Shown in pieces: positions 25,214-32,938 of a stretch of DNA of 44,124 bases (position 1 is the first letter of the stretch; each line of letters starts with the position of its first letter). The position numbers and the translations under genes are program-made. The stretch covers positions 1 to 44,124 of the forward strand of contig JBJETY010000049.1 in NCBI GenBank assembly GCA_051883555.1, written 5' to 3'. The notes below the pieces were generated by a model. It had not been told where the DNA came from. It did no database searches and was given only the letters and a program-made list of their open reading frames with translations. This stretch comes from CAG-917 sp051883555 (GTDB lineage Bacteria; Bacillota; Clostridia; Christensenellales; CAG-917).

Positions 25214-25283
25214 TAGTTCAGCTACTTTTTCGTCGAACGATAAGGCTGAGATAATTCTGCTTTGTAAAATAAGTCTGCATTTT

Positions 25284-25316
25284 AAAAAAGCCACGCATTA
25301 TGCGTGACTTTTTTTT
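25284..25316 (-). terminator. Intrinsic terminator of the oxidoreductase operon
   Basis: Read on the minus strand, AAAAAAGTCACGCA and TGCGTGGCTTTTTT form a 14-bp stem with a three-base loop. It separates the 2-oxoacid oxidoreductase operon from the MATE gene. Confidence 0.92.
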
Positions 25317-25329
25317 GATAACCGAAAAA

Positions 25330-25854
25330 TTAAAGCTCGTAACCTGCAAGGAATGCCGCTTTATTTGATTCGATAAACTTTGCTTTTGCGGCAAATACCT
25401 TTTCAATAGTTTTAAGCATTTCCTCTTTGGTAAAAAGTCCGCTATGTTTTATGTAAGCGCCGAGAACAACAAGGTTGGACGCTTTATCGTTTCCAATCTT
25501 ATGAGCGATTTCGTTTGCGTTTACGTAAATAGTTTTTACGTCGTCACGTGTAACTTTATCTGAAATTAAAGAGCTGTTTACAAGCACAAGACCGCCTTTT
25601 TTAACGCTGTCAATAAATTTGTCAAGGCTAGGTTTGTTCATGGCAATCAACGTATCAGGCGTTGCGATAATCGGCGACGCAATAGGCGCTTCATCGACAA
25701 CAACCGAGCAGTTTGCAGTACCGCCACGCATTTCAGGGCCGTAAGAAGGAAGCCACGTTACGTTTTTATTTTCATACATTGACGCATAGGCAATCATTTG
25801 ACCGAGCGATAAAACGCCCTGACCGCCAAAACCAGCAACGATTAATCTTTCCAT
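25330..25854 (-). CDS. 2-oxoacid:ferredoxin oxidoreductase, gamma subunit
   Basis: A 174-residue gamma subunit of the four-subunit 2-oxoacid:acceptor oxidoreductase family. The start MERLIVAGFGGQGVLSLG and WLPSYGPEMRGGTANCSVV are diagnostic; this subunit helps bind CoA. It is the last gene of the operon, one base after the beta subunit, and precedes a strong terminator. Together the complex converts a 2-oxoacid and CoA to acyl-CoA and CO2 with reduction of ferredoxin. Substrate is probably a branched-chain 2-oxoacid or 2-oxoglutarate. Confidence 0.95.
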   Translation of the reverse strand: MERLIVAGFGGQGVLSLGQMIAYASMYENKNVTWLPSYGPEMRGGTANCSVVVDEAPIASPIIATPDTLIAMNKPSLDKFIDSVKKGGLVLVNSSLISDKVTRDDVKTIYVNANEIAHKIGNDKASNLVVLGAYIKHSGLFTKEEMLKTIEKVFAAKAKFIESNKAAFLAGYEL

Positions 25855-25855
25855 A

Positions 25856-26590
25856 CTAAACCTCCTTGAAAACGCCGAGCGGGAATATTTTCGTCATATC
25901 GTTTTTGACGTATTCCACTGCCTGAAGCGGCGACATATGCCAGTTTGTAGGACAAGCACACAAAACTTCAACAAAAGAGAAGCCCTTTCCTTCAACCTGA
26001 TTTCTGAATGCTTTTTCGATAGCTTTCTTAGCTTTTTTGATATTCGGAACGTCTGCCACCGAAACTCTTTCGACATAGCTAGGGCCGTCGAGAGTAGCAA
26101 GCATTTCGCTGACTCTGATAGGATTTCCGTTTAAAATTGCGTCTCTGCCGTACGGACAAGTCGTTGCTTTTTGTCCAAGTAACGTTGTAGGAGCCATCTG
26201 TCCGCCCGTCATTCCGTAAATTGCATTGTTAATGAAGATAACCGTAATGTTTACGCCTCTTGCGGCAGTATGAAGGATTTCGGCAAGACCGATACTTGCA
26301 AGGTCGCCGTCGCCTTGGTAAGCAAAAACGATATTATTCGGATTTACGTATTTAATACCCGTTGCGACCGCCGGTGCTCTGCCGTGAGCGGCTTCCTGCA
26401 TATCGCAGTTGAAATAGTTGTATGCAAAAACGGCACAACCGACCGGAGCTACGCCGACAACGTGACCTTCTGCCCCGACTGCGTCCAATGCTTCCGCAAC
26501 AAGACGATGAACAATGCCGTGAGAACAACCCGGACAATAGTGAAGCGGAGTGTCAGTTAAAAATTTTGATTTTTCAAACACGATGCTCAT
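25856..26590 (-). CDS. 2-oxoacid:ferredoxin oxidoreductase, beta (thiamine-binding) subunit
   Basis: A 244-residue beta subunit. The thiamine diphosphate site is formed by HYCPGCSHG near the start, GRAPAVATGIK, AYQGDGDLASIG (the GDG motif) and INNAIYGMTGGQ. It lacks an iron-sulfur cluster of its own, as in 2-oxoglutarate/2-ketoisovalerate types, and relies on the separate ferredoxin subunit. One base separates it from the alpha subunit upstream and one base from gamma downstream, so translation is probably coupled. Confidence 0.95.
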   Translation of the reverse strand: MSIVFEKSKFLTDTPLHYCPGCSHGIVHRLVAEALDAVGAEGHVVGVAPVGCAVFAYNYFNCDMQEAAHGRAPAVATGIKYVNPNNIVFAYQGDGDLASIGLAEILHTAARGVNITVIFINNAIYGMTGGQMAPTTLLGQKATTCPYGRDAILNGNPIRVSEMLATLDGPSYVERVSVADVPNIKKAKKAIEKAFRNQVEGKGFSFVEVLCACPTNWHMSPLQAVEYVKNDMTKIFPLGVFKEV

Positions 26591-26591
26591 A

Positions 26592-27656
26592 TTACTTGAC
26601 CTCCTTTAAAACAAAATCGACAACGTCTTCAGGAGCCATTATGTTTCCTCCCGAACGTCCGTAGAATTTAACAGGTTTTTTACATTCGGTATAAAGTTTT
26701 ACGTCTTCGATAAATTGTCCCATAGAAAGTTCAACGGTGACAATCTCTTTTACGGACTTCATTTCACCGACTTTCTTATAGGCGTCTTTAGGGAACGGAT
26801 AAACCGTCAAAGGACGAATAAGACCTGCCTTTATACCCTTTTCGCGAAGCATATCGACAGAGCTTTTAACGATTCTGCCGACCGTGCCGTATGCGGTAAG
26901 AACGATTTCAGCGTCGTCGAGCAAATATTCTTCGACTTTCGTTTCGTTCTCTGCCATTTCGTCGTATACTTTTTGCAATTTATGGTTCATTGCTTCAAGC
27001 TCGTCAGGCACAATGTAAAGCGAATTTATAATTCTTCTGTTTGCCCCCGTGCCTTCGCCCGTCGTAGCCCAAGGCTTTTTCGGGAAAGTTGCAGGATCTT
27101 TCATAGGAGGAAGTTCAACGGCTTCCATAATCTGACCTAACATACCGTCGCCCAAAATCATAACAGGTAAACGATATTTTTCAGCTTTATCCCATGCGTC
27201 GTACATAATGTCAACGCATTCCTGAACGGAGTTAGGAGCATAAACAAGCATTCTGTAATCGCCGTGTCCGCCGCCCTTAACTGCCTGGAAATAGTCGCAT
27301 TGGCAAGGTTGAATACCGCCAAGTCCCGGTCCCGAACGAACCATATTTACTATAACGCACGGAAGTTCCGCACCGCATATGTAAGAAATACCTTCCTGTT
27401 TAAGGCTGATACCCGGGCTCGAAGAACTCGTCATTGCTCTTCCGCCGGCACCCGCCGCACCGTATACCATATTGATAGCGGCGATTTCCGATTCCGCCTG
27501 AACAAAGCGTCCGCCGACTTCGTTAAGTCGCCATGACATATACTCAGGAATTTCGTTTTGCGGCGTGATAGGATATCCTGCATAAAAACGACATCCGCCT
27601 CTTATTGCAGCTTCTGCTATTGCTTCGTTGCCTTTCATTAATTTCTTTTCTGCCAT
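26592..27656 (-). CDS. vorB: 2-oxoacid:ferredoxin oxidoreductase, alpha subunit (VorB-like)
   Basis: A 354-residue alpha subunit with MKGNEAIAEAAIRGGCRFYAGYPITPQNE at its start (pyrimidine-binding domain) and MTSSSSPGISLKQEGISYI, PSVQ-type ECVDIMYDAW, and VELSMGQFIEDVK further on. Length and motifs fit the ketoisovalerate-type alpha subunit (VorB, about 350 residues) better than the longer KorA or PorA. The assignment to 3-methyl-2-oxobutanoate is therefore probable, not proven. GGAGGT precedes the ATG. It follows the ferredoxin subunit by 12 bp. Confidence 0.92.
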   Translation of the reverse strand: MAEKKLMKGNEAIAEAAIRGGCRFYAGYPITPQNEIPEYMSWRLNEVGGRFVQAESEIAAINMVYGAAGAGGRAMTSSSSPGISLKQEGISYICGAELPCVIVNMVRSGPGLGGIQPCQCDYFQAVKGGGHGDYRMLVYAPNSVQECVDIMYDAWDKAEKYRLPVMILGDGMLGQIMEAVELPPMKDPATFPKKPWATTGEGTGANRRIINSLYIVPDELEAMNHKLQKVYDEMAENETKVEEYLLDDAEIVLTAYGTVGRIVKSSVDMLREKGIKAGLIRPLTVYPFPKDAYKKVGEMKSVKEIVTVELSMGQFIEDVKLYTECKKPVKFYGRSGGNIMAPEDVVDFVLKEVK

Positions 27657-27668
27657 AAGTACCTCCGC

Positions 27669-27875
27669 TTATTTCTCTACCGTAATAACACAATCTGGGC
27701 AAGTAGTCGCACAAAAAGCGCAACCGATACAATTTGCCATATCGTTACATTCGATAACGAAATATCCTTTGTCGTTGCTAACCGTTTTTGAAACTGCCAG
27801 AATTTTTTTCGGGCACGCTTCAGCACAAAGACCGCAGCCTTTGCACAATTTTTCATCGATAGTTATTTTTGCCAT
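27669..27875 (-). CDS. 2-oxoacid:ferredoxin oxidoreductase, delta (2x[4Fe-4S] ferredoxin) subunit
   Basis: A 68-residue polyferredoxin with two cluster motifs, CKGCGLCAEACP and CIGCAFCATTCP. It carries electrons from the thiamine site to soluble ferredoxin. It is the first of four subunit genes (delta-alpha-beta-gamma). AGAGGT lies 6 nt before the ATG. It follows the second NYN gene by 30 bp with no terminator between, so the NYN genes and the oxidoreductase may be on one mRNA. Confidence 0.95.
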   Translation of the reverse strand: MAKITIDEKLCKGCGLCAEACPKKILAVSKTVSNDKGYFVIECNDMANCIGCAFCATTCPDCVITVEK

Positions 27876-27905
27876 ATATACCTCTTGCGTCTCCGCTAAA
27901 ATTTG

Positions 27906-28850
27906 TTAATCTAATCCGCCAAGCAACTTATATAGTTGTGCAATAAGCGCGTCGTCGTCAATGTTTTCCGAATCGTCTCCGCTTGTAGCGTCAGCTTCCT
28001 GTACTTCGTCAAGATTGACGGGTTCATATTCGTCATCGTCTTCTGAAGAATCGTCGGAAGCTATTTTGTCGTCGTCAAAACTCTCATTCGTTTCGTCTAT
28101 ATAATCTTCCGTATCTTTTTCCGCATCAAACGTATCCGTTTGAATTTCGGTTGATAACTCGTCTGACGAAGGCTCGTTGTTTTCAGCGTTTATCTCACTT
28201 ATAATTTTATCGACCTGAGCCATAGTTTCGTCTTCTAGTTTTCTGATTTCCTCTTCAGTCGGCTGTTGTTCCGTTTTATTTTCCGTAACCGACGGCACAA
28301 CTTCGTTTAATGCTTTTTCTATGACCTTTTCGTCTACCGTATTTTCAGGCTCGTTATCGACGTAAACCAACTCCGACGGCGCTACCTGTTTATATCCTTT
28401 TTTGAGTACGTCTTTAACAATCGGCTCTTCGCCGCCCAAAAGAATGACCTTATTGCATAGAGCGGCGTTTTTATCAGGCTCGATAACACCGGCAATGACG
28501 TCCATACCGTAAGATTTAAGATAAGCGATAAGCGGAGTAATATCTCCCTGTCCGTAAATCAAAAAGAAACCGTCGATATTAGGAAATTGAGCAAGTCTTA
28601 CTGCGTCTATAACTTGTCGCAGATCAAGCCTTCCCCTTTTCTTTTTCGGCAATGCGCTGAGAGCGTCAAAATTGTTTTCCCTTATAAATTCGTCGTAATC
28701 TTTTGAACGCTTAGAAGAATATCCGTAAAACTTGCAAGCTGCGATTTCGCCGTAATTGGACAATTCGTTCAGTGCTTTTGCAAACGTTTTATATGAAATT
28801 CTAACGCTTTCGATATCTGCTAAAACAACGTATTTTTTTGATGAATACAT
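27906..28850 (-). CDS. NYN/LabA-like protein with long acidic C-terminal tail
   Basis: A 314-residue protein. Residues 5-140 resemble a NYN (LabA/DUF88, PIN-like nuclease) domain: VVLADIESVRISY at the first strand, LDLRQVIDAVRLAQ, and IDGFFLIYGQGDITPLIAYLKSYGMDVIAGV. In usual NYN proteins the fourth motif is SGDSDF; here it is YGQGD, so one acidic metal ligand is missing and the N of the first motif is S. Activity is therefore uncertain. The rest (about 175-305) is very acidic, rich in D and E, and ends in a hydrophobic ALIAQLYKLLGGLD that may be a peptide handle. GGAGG lies 6 nt before the ATG. It is a paralogue of the preceding gene. Confidence 0.75.
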   Translation of the reverse strand: MYSSKKYVVLADIESVRISYKTFAKALNELSNYGEIAACKFYGYSSKRSKDYDEFIRENNFDALSALPKKKRGRLDLRQVIDAVRLAQFPNIDGFFLIYGQGDITPLIAYLKSYGMDVIAGVIEPDKNAALCNKVILLGGEEPIVKDVLKKGYKQVAPSELVYVDNEPENTVDEKVIEKALNEVVPSVTENKTEQQPTEEEIRKLEDETMAQVDKIISEINAENNEPSSDELSTEIQTDTFDAEKDTEDYIDETNESFDDDKIASDDSSEDDDEYEPVNLDEVQEADATSGDDSENIDDDALIAQLYKLLGGLD

Positions 28851-28860
28851 ATATCCTCCG

Positions 28861-29280
28861 TCACTCTACTTTGAGAATAATGGTTTTCGTACATAAAACC
28901 GAATTTTGGTCAGGCTCTACTACGCCTGCTATGACCTCAAGATTGAACGCTTTAAGATAAGCGATAAGCGGCGTTAAATCCCCTTGGCCGTAAATCAGGA
29001 AGAAACCGTCGATATTCGAACTTTGACTAAGTTGAACCGCGTCGATAACCTGTCGCATATCCAACTGTCCGCGGCGTTTTCCGCTGAGCGGCGCCAAAGC
29101 CTCATAGCTGTTTTCTTCAATAAATTCTGCATAATCACGAGTACGTTTTCCGCTGTAACCGTAAAATTTGCAAGAAACAATTTCGCCGAACTTTGAAAGC
29201 TCTTTCAATGCGGCGTTAAAGGTGCTGTACGGCACTCTTATCGATTCGATATCGGCTAAACAAACGTATTTTTTGGCCAT
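28861..29280 (-). CDS. NYN/LabA-like protein, short paralogue
   Basis: A 139-residue protein that is only the NYN-like domain. It is very similar to the first 140 residues of the next gene: ADIESIRVPYSTF, FYGYSGKRTRDYAEFI, LDMRQVIDAVQLSQ, YGQGDLTPLIAYLK. It lacks the acidic tail. Both copies carry the same YGQGD change of the usual SGDxD motif, so the change predates the duplication. The ATG overlaps the stop of the glycosylase gene by one base (TAATG), with AGAGGAG inside the last glycosylase codons, so the two are translationally coupled. Confidence 0.75.
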   Translation of the reverse strand: MAKKYVCLADIESIRVPYSTFNAALKELSKFGEIVSCKFYGYSGKRTRDYAEFIEENSYEALAPLSGKRRGQLDMRQVIDAVQLSQSSNIDGFFLIYGQGDLTPLIAYLKAFNLEVIAGVVEPDQNSVLCTKTIILKVE

Positions 29281-30089
29281 TATAACTCCTCTAAAAAATT
29301 ATCTCTAGCATAATAAAACAAATATTGCTGTACGTATCCGCTGTATTCGCCGTACGTTTCGACTAAAACTTTGCTGAGCGACTCGGCGGAAAGATTTCCG
29401 TAACTTTTTGCGAACACCTTTTTTATCCACGTATCGACGGGAAAAACGTCCGTACGATGAAAACCGAAAAGCAAAATGCAATCGGCAACTTTTCTGCCGA
29501 CGCCTTTAAGTTTTTTTAACTCACAGCGTAAACTTTCGGTGTCAAGCGATTTCAACGATTCGACGTCGATATCTAAAAGCGTTTTTGCGGTTTCGGCAAG
29601 ATAATTTGCCCTGTACCCCGCCCCGATAGCGGAATAAAAACTCTCGTCGACGCGTGCCATTTCGTTTAATGCGGGAAAAGCGAAATATCCGCCCATATCC
29701 CTGCCTAAAGATTTACACAATCTGTCTAAAATAAGTTTTATGCGGGGAATGTTATTGTTTGCGGATATGATAAATGAAAAAACGGTCTCAACCGGGTCTT
29801 GATTTAAAATGCGTATACCCTTGCCGAATTCTGCCATCTTAGCAAGTTTATCATTCGCTTTTATATTATTAATTATTGTATCATAGTTTCTATCAAAGTC
29901 AAAGTAATTTTTAAAAAATGTTTCGCTATCGGTCAACATATAAAACCCTTCGTCGTCGCTGAAAATTTCGCAACGCTTGTCGAGGGCGATAACTTCGTAA
30001 CCGCTTTCGGTCTTTTTGTATCTGAATACCTGTCCGCATTCGAGTGTCGACTTCGGGTCAAAACCTTTTTCAAATCTTATCTTTTGCAT
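29280..30089 (-). CDS. 8-oxoguanine DNA glycosylase (OGG1-like)
   Basis: A 269-residue base-excision repair glycosylase/lyase of the OGG family. The start LECGQVFRY is the usual N-terminal OGG motif. The helix-hairpin-helix is LKKLKGVGRKVADCILLFGF with the catalytic lysine K200, followed by FPVDTW with the catalytic aspartate D219. It removes 8-oxoguanine opposite C. The ATG at 30087-30089 is preferred over an upstream GTG at 30125. A TATAAT ends 6 nt before that ATG and no Shine-Dalgarno is present, which suggests a leaderless mRNA. It is the first gene of the chain OGG-NYN-NYN-oxidoreductase. Confidence 0.93.
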   Translation of the reverse strand: MQKIRFEKGFDPKSTLECGQVFRYKKTESGYEVIALDKRCEIFSDDEGFYMLTDSETFFKNYFDFDRNYDTIINNIKANDKLAKMAEFGKGIRILNQDPVETVFSFIISANNNIPRIKLILDRLCKSLGRDMGGYFAFPALNEMARVDESFYSAIGAGYRANYLAETAKTLLDIDVESLKSLDTESLRCELKKLKGVGRKVADCILLFGFHRTDVFPVDTWIKKVFAKSYGNLSAESLSKVLVETYGEYSGYVQQYLFYYARDNFLEEL

Positions 30090-30095
30090 AAAATA

Positions 30096-30101
30096 ATTAT
30101 A
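30096..30101 (-). promoter_or_regulatory. -10 box abutting the glycosylase ATG
   Basis: TATAAT on the minus strand, 6 nt before the ATG at 30087-30089. The -35 position (TGGCGT) is a poor match. Confidence 0.45.
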
Positions 30102-30125
30102 ATATGTATCCGTTATAAACGCCAC

Positions 30126-30380
30126 TCATTTTATAAAAGTTTTAATGGAAAAAACAGCTATTTTTGAACGCCGCTACTCGTAGCGATTTACTATAACGAC
30201 TCATAGGACTTGCCATATTGACGTATTGCGTATTTAAACTGCGTATTTACGTACTGCGTATTTTATATTCCATATCGATTTACTGCGTATTGACGTACCG
30301 CATTTATATCCCATATCGATATTCCATATTGACGTACTGCGTATAAACGCACATATTGACGTATGGTGCAAACTAAATGC
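30126..30380. repeat. Intergenic region with degenerate GACGTA/GCGTAT repeats
   Basis: Between about 30205 and 30365 the words CCATATTGACGTA, TACTGCGTAT and CCATATCGAT recur several times in shifted order, for example CCATATTGACGTATTGCG near 30213 and CCATATTGACGTACTGCG near 30324. They do not form a CRISPR pattern. No gene is seen. Confidence 0.65.
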
Positions 30381-30420
30381 TAAAAAATAAAACAGCCGAT
30401 TTAAGCTGTTTTATTTTTTA
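30381..30420. terminator. Strong intrinsic terminator
   Basis: TAAAAAATAAAACAGC and its exact complement GCTGTTTTATTTTTTA form a 16-bp stem with an 8-base loop, just past the stop of the zinc-ribbon gene. Confidence 0.93.
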
Positions 30421-30440
30421 GTATTTAATTTATTCCATTT

Positions 30441-30863
30441 CTAAATCTGTGCTACGCCGAGCGACAATGCTTTCGTTATCTTATCGATTTCCTGAGTAAG
30501 ATAATTTATTCTGTCGATATATGCCTTAAGCAAGCGAATACTCTTTACGAAAAGAATCGTAAACACGATAAGCGCTATTCCGAGTATAGCCAATCCCGCA
30601 TACAACAATATACCCGACTTTGCCATACACACTATGCTGACGACAAGAACTATCACCGCTATGATTGCCATAACGACGATTTTTTTGATTTCCTGTTTTT
30701 TGTAGCCGTAGTTCTGAGCTCTTTCTTGCTCGAATTCCTCTTTTCTGCAAGCAGGGCAAATCCCCGTATGTCCTGAATATGCCGAACAATTCTGGCACAT
30801 TGCCTTACCGCACTTTTTGCATACGGCAGCCGCTTCGGTATCGGTATGAATAAAACAATACAT
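30441..30863 (-). CDS. Zinc-ribbon/B-box-like protein with two membrane helices
   Basis: A 140-residue protein. The first 40 residues carry cysteine-histidine pairs (CFIHTDTEAAAVCKKCGKAMCQNC and GICPACRKEEF) that resemble a B-box-type zinc finger, common at the start of small Firmicutes membrane proteins. Two hydrophobic helices follow (about 54-75 and 79-102) and then an amphipathic tail. The start at 30861-30863 is chosen for GGGAGGAGAG just before it; the longer frame has no ribosome site. Its promoter overlaps the inverted repeat in front of the divergent XRE gene, so it is the likely target of that regulator. Function unknown. Confidence 0.78.
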   Translation of the reverse strand: MYCFIHTDTEAAAVCKKCGKAMCQNCSAYSGHTGICPACRKEEFEQERAQNYGYKKQEIKKIVVMAIIAVIVLVVSIVCMAKSGILLYAGLAILGIALIVFTILFVKSIRLLKAYIDRINYLTQEIDKITKALSLGVAQI

Positions 30864-30961
30864 TATTCTCTCCTCCCATTGTATCGTTTTTAATATAACC
30901 ATTAAAAAACAGCAAAATTTACTGTAAATCAAAAAAATTGCCGTTAATTTCTGATAGTTTG

Positions 30962-30990
30962 ATTATATTACTCAATATATTTAGTGTCAA
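30962..30990 (-). promoter_or_regulatory. Consensus promoter of the zinc-ribbon gene
   Basis: On the minus strand: TTGACA (30985-30990), 17 bp, TATAAT (30962-30967). The spacer and -10 lie inside the left arm of the inverted repeat. Confidence 0.88.
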
Positions 30991-31018
30991 GTATTTTGCT
31001 AAATTTATTGAGTAATAT
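30965..31018. promoter_or_regulatory. Large inverted repeat, probable XRE operator
   Basis: The left arm ATATTACTCAATATATTTAG (30965-30984) and right arm CTAAATTTATTGAGTAATAT (30999-31018) are inverted copies with one mismatch in 20, separated by 14 nt. The element covers the promoter of the zinc-ribbon gene and the start region of xre, as expected for an autoregulated divergent pair. Confidence 0.8.
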
Positions 31019-31025
31019 ATAAAGT

Positions 31026-31232
31026 ATGAAAATATTTGCCCAAAGACTTTTAGAGTTAAGAAACGAACGTCACGTTTCACAAGCCACTCTGGCAAAAGCC
31101 ATCGGCGTCAGCGATTCAATAATCTGTTATTGGGAAACGGATAGAAGCGAGCCTACGGGAATCAATCTCGTAAAACTTGCCGATTATTTTGACGTTTCAG
31201 TCGATTACCTTTTAGGACGAGAAAACTATTGA
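31026..31232 (+). CDS. XRE-family transcriptional regulator
   Basis: A 68-residue protein that is a single helix-turn-helix of the Cro/C1 type: QRLLELRNERHVSQATLAKAIGVSDSIICYWETDRSEPTG, then LVKLADYFDVSVDYLLGRE. It probably binds the inverted repeat just upstream and represses or controls itself and the divergent zinc-ribbon membrane protein. No Shine-Dalgarno is present; a TAATAT box lies 7 nt before the ATG inside the right arm, so the mRNA may be leaderless and occupancy of the arm would block its transcription. Confidence 0.93.
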   Translation: MKIFAQRLLELRNERHVSQATLAKAIGVSDSIICYWETDRSEPTGINLVKLADYFDVSVDYLLGRENY

Positions 31233-31717
31233 TTTCCGTCCGTTTTCGTTTGTTTAATTTTACTCGCTTTTTCATTATTCTTTATTCAGACAATTTAATT
31301 TGAGCTTTATTCCGTAAAAACAGAATAGAAAATTTGCGCATTTCATAAACGCTGAATATAGTTTTGTGAAAAAAATCTAAATCATATTAAAAATAAATAA
31401 AAAAAGATAAAGCATTTTTAAAATTTAAATTTTTATCGAAAATTTATGAAGAATGAAGTTAAAATCATTTTATAAGTTATGCGTTTTGCAAATAAGAAAG
31501 TTAAAGTCGTTTGTTTAAAATTCAAATTATTTTAATGCCCAAATTTTATCGAAAATAAAAAACGGCAGATGCCGTTTTTATTGTTTTCAAAAATTCAGTT
31601 TCGATAGATATAATATAAAACAAGTTTAAACAAATTCAGCGAATTAAATATTATAACAAACGATTATAACAAGCGCTAACGAAAATTTTGTTTCAACCCT
31701 TTACCGTTTAAACCGAG
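31233..31717. other. Intergenic region with a bidirectional terminator
   Basis: AT-rich, no gene. The only clear element is the terminator at 31554-31581. Confidence 0.6.
31554..31581. terminator. Bidirectional intrinsic terminator
   Basis: AAAAACGGCA and TGCCGTTTTT pair around GA, with A and T tracts on both sides. It probably ends the minus-strand dehydrogenase and may stop xre read-through. Confidence 0.85.
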
Positions 31718-32680
31718 TTAATTATAACAGTTATTTTCCAAGACCTGTTTTATTACGTCCTTAAGCACGTTGCCCGCCTCGTAAAGTTCCTGCACTTCGT
31801 TTTCGGCAAGCGGTGGAGCAATATTTGTCATAATGCCGTTGCAACCTACAACGCTCATTGTCGACATAGCGACGTCTTTAATTCCGTATTCGCCGTTAAG
31901 CAAGGTCGAAACGGTTAAAATAGTTTCTTTCCTTGAAAAGAGACAACGACAAATTCTTGTAACGGATGCGGCAATTCCATAATTGGTAACGCCCTTTCTT
32001 GCGATAATCTGAGCACCCGATGTACGGACGTATTCTTCAACGGACTCCATGCTGAATTCATGTTCTTTAGCGTACGGAGTAGTCAGACTCTTTACGTACA
32101 ATTTAAGAGGAATGCTGTTTATCGTAGCCATTGACCAAGGGATAAAGCTGTGGTCGCCGTGTTCGCCGAAAACGTGAGCGTAAATCTGGTCTTGTCTGAC
32201 GGAAAACGCTTCCGAAATTTTCGCACGAAGTCTGGCAGTATCCAAAATCGTACCCGACCCGATAACTTTATGAGCTGGTACGCCTGAGGTCGTTATAAAT
32301 TGATATGTAAGAACGTCGACAGGATTAGCAACGATAATATAAAAAGCGTCGGGAGCATACTTTACAATCTGCGGAATAATGCTTTTCATAATTCCGACGT
32401 TGGTACTTGCAAGGTCTATTCTGGTTTGTCCCGGACGTCTACCTAAACCTGACGTTATGATAACTATATCCGAGCCTTTTGCGTCGGTATAATCTCCCAT
32501 ATAAATGGTTGCAGGTTGCAAAAATGGCAACGCCTGACTTATATCCATAGCTTCACCGAATGCTTTTTCCTTGTCAAGGTCGATAAGCACGACTTCGTTT
32601 GCAGTTTCAGTGGCAAGCAGGCTGTACGCAAGCGTAGAACCGACGTGGCCGCTACCGATTATTGTTACTTTTCCTTTCAT
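31718..32680 (-). CDS. Lactate/malate dehydrogenase family protein, LDH-like with Arg at the specificity position
   Basis: A 320-residue NAD-dependent 2-hydroxyacid dehydrogenase. It has the Rossmann GSGHVGS start, VANPVDVLTY, GSGTILDTARLR (substrate arginine R150) and FGEHGDHSFIPWS with the catalytic histidine H174. GEHGD and the WS that follows favour L-lactate dehydrogenase. However, the specificity loop reads SGLGRRPGQTR: the position that is Gln in LDH (QKPGE.R) is Arg (R81), as in malate dehydrogenase. It could reduce pyruvate or oxaloacetate; the annotation as lactate dehydrogenase is uncertain. GGAAG lies before the ATG. It is a single-gene unit. Confidence 0.88.
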   Translation of the reverse strand: MKGKVTIIGSGHVGSTLAYSLLATETANEVVLIDLDKEKAFGEAMDISQALPFLQPATIYMGDYTDAKGSDIVIITSGLGRRPGQTRIDLASTNVGIMKSIIPQIVKYAPDAFYIIVANPVDVLTYQFITTSGVPAHKVIGSGTILDTARLRAKISEAFSVRQDQIYAHVFGEHGDHSFIPWSMATINSIPLKLYVKSLTTPYAKEHEFSMESVEEYVRTSGAQIIARKGVTNYGIAASVTRICRCLFSRKETILTVSTLLNGEYGIKDVAMSTMSVVGCNGIMTNIAPPLAENEVQELYEAGNVLKDVIKQVLENNCYN

Positions 32681-32730
32681 AGTTTTCTTCCATATTTATA
32701 TAGAGTAAGGCATCAAAATATACCTACTAT

Positions 32731-32759
32731 ATGTTATATTGCCTTTTCGTCAATGTCAA
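32731..32759 (-). promoter_or_regulatory. Promoter of the dehydrogenase gene
   Basis: On the minus strand: TTGACA (32754-32759), 17 bp, TAACAT (32731-32736). Confidence 0.7.
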
Positions 32760-32895
32760 TTATTTTGAATTAAAATGTAAAAATTGGTCGAATTTTCCAA
32801 ACCGTAAATCGAAAAAATTTATTCCCGATTAAAGCGTTTAACCCATTTACGCAGTTTAGACAACGCTACCAAAACGCATAATAAGCCGACAAAAA

Positions 32896-32918
32896 AAACA
32901 AGGCTTTGCCTTGTTTAA
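32896..32918 (-). terminator. Intrinsic terminator of the small gene at 32939
   Basis: On the minus strand, AAACAAGGC and GCCTTGTTT form a stem followed by TTTTTG. Confidence 0.88.
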
Positions 32919-32938
32919 TTTGTCTTATAAATAAGCGC

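Noticed and set aside
25213..25294. Longer start of the MATE gene at 25294
   Set aside because: It would begin with a GTG inside the 3' strand of a strong terminator and lacks a ribosome site.
30205..30365. Possible CRISPR array
   Set aside because: Repeat words are short, imperfect and shuffled, with no constant repeat and spacer lengths, and no cas genes are near.
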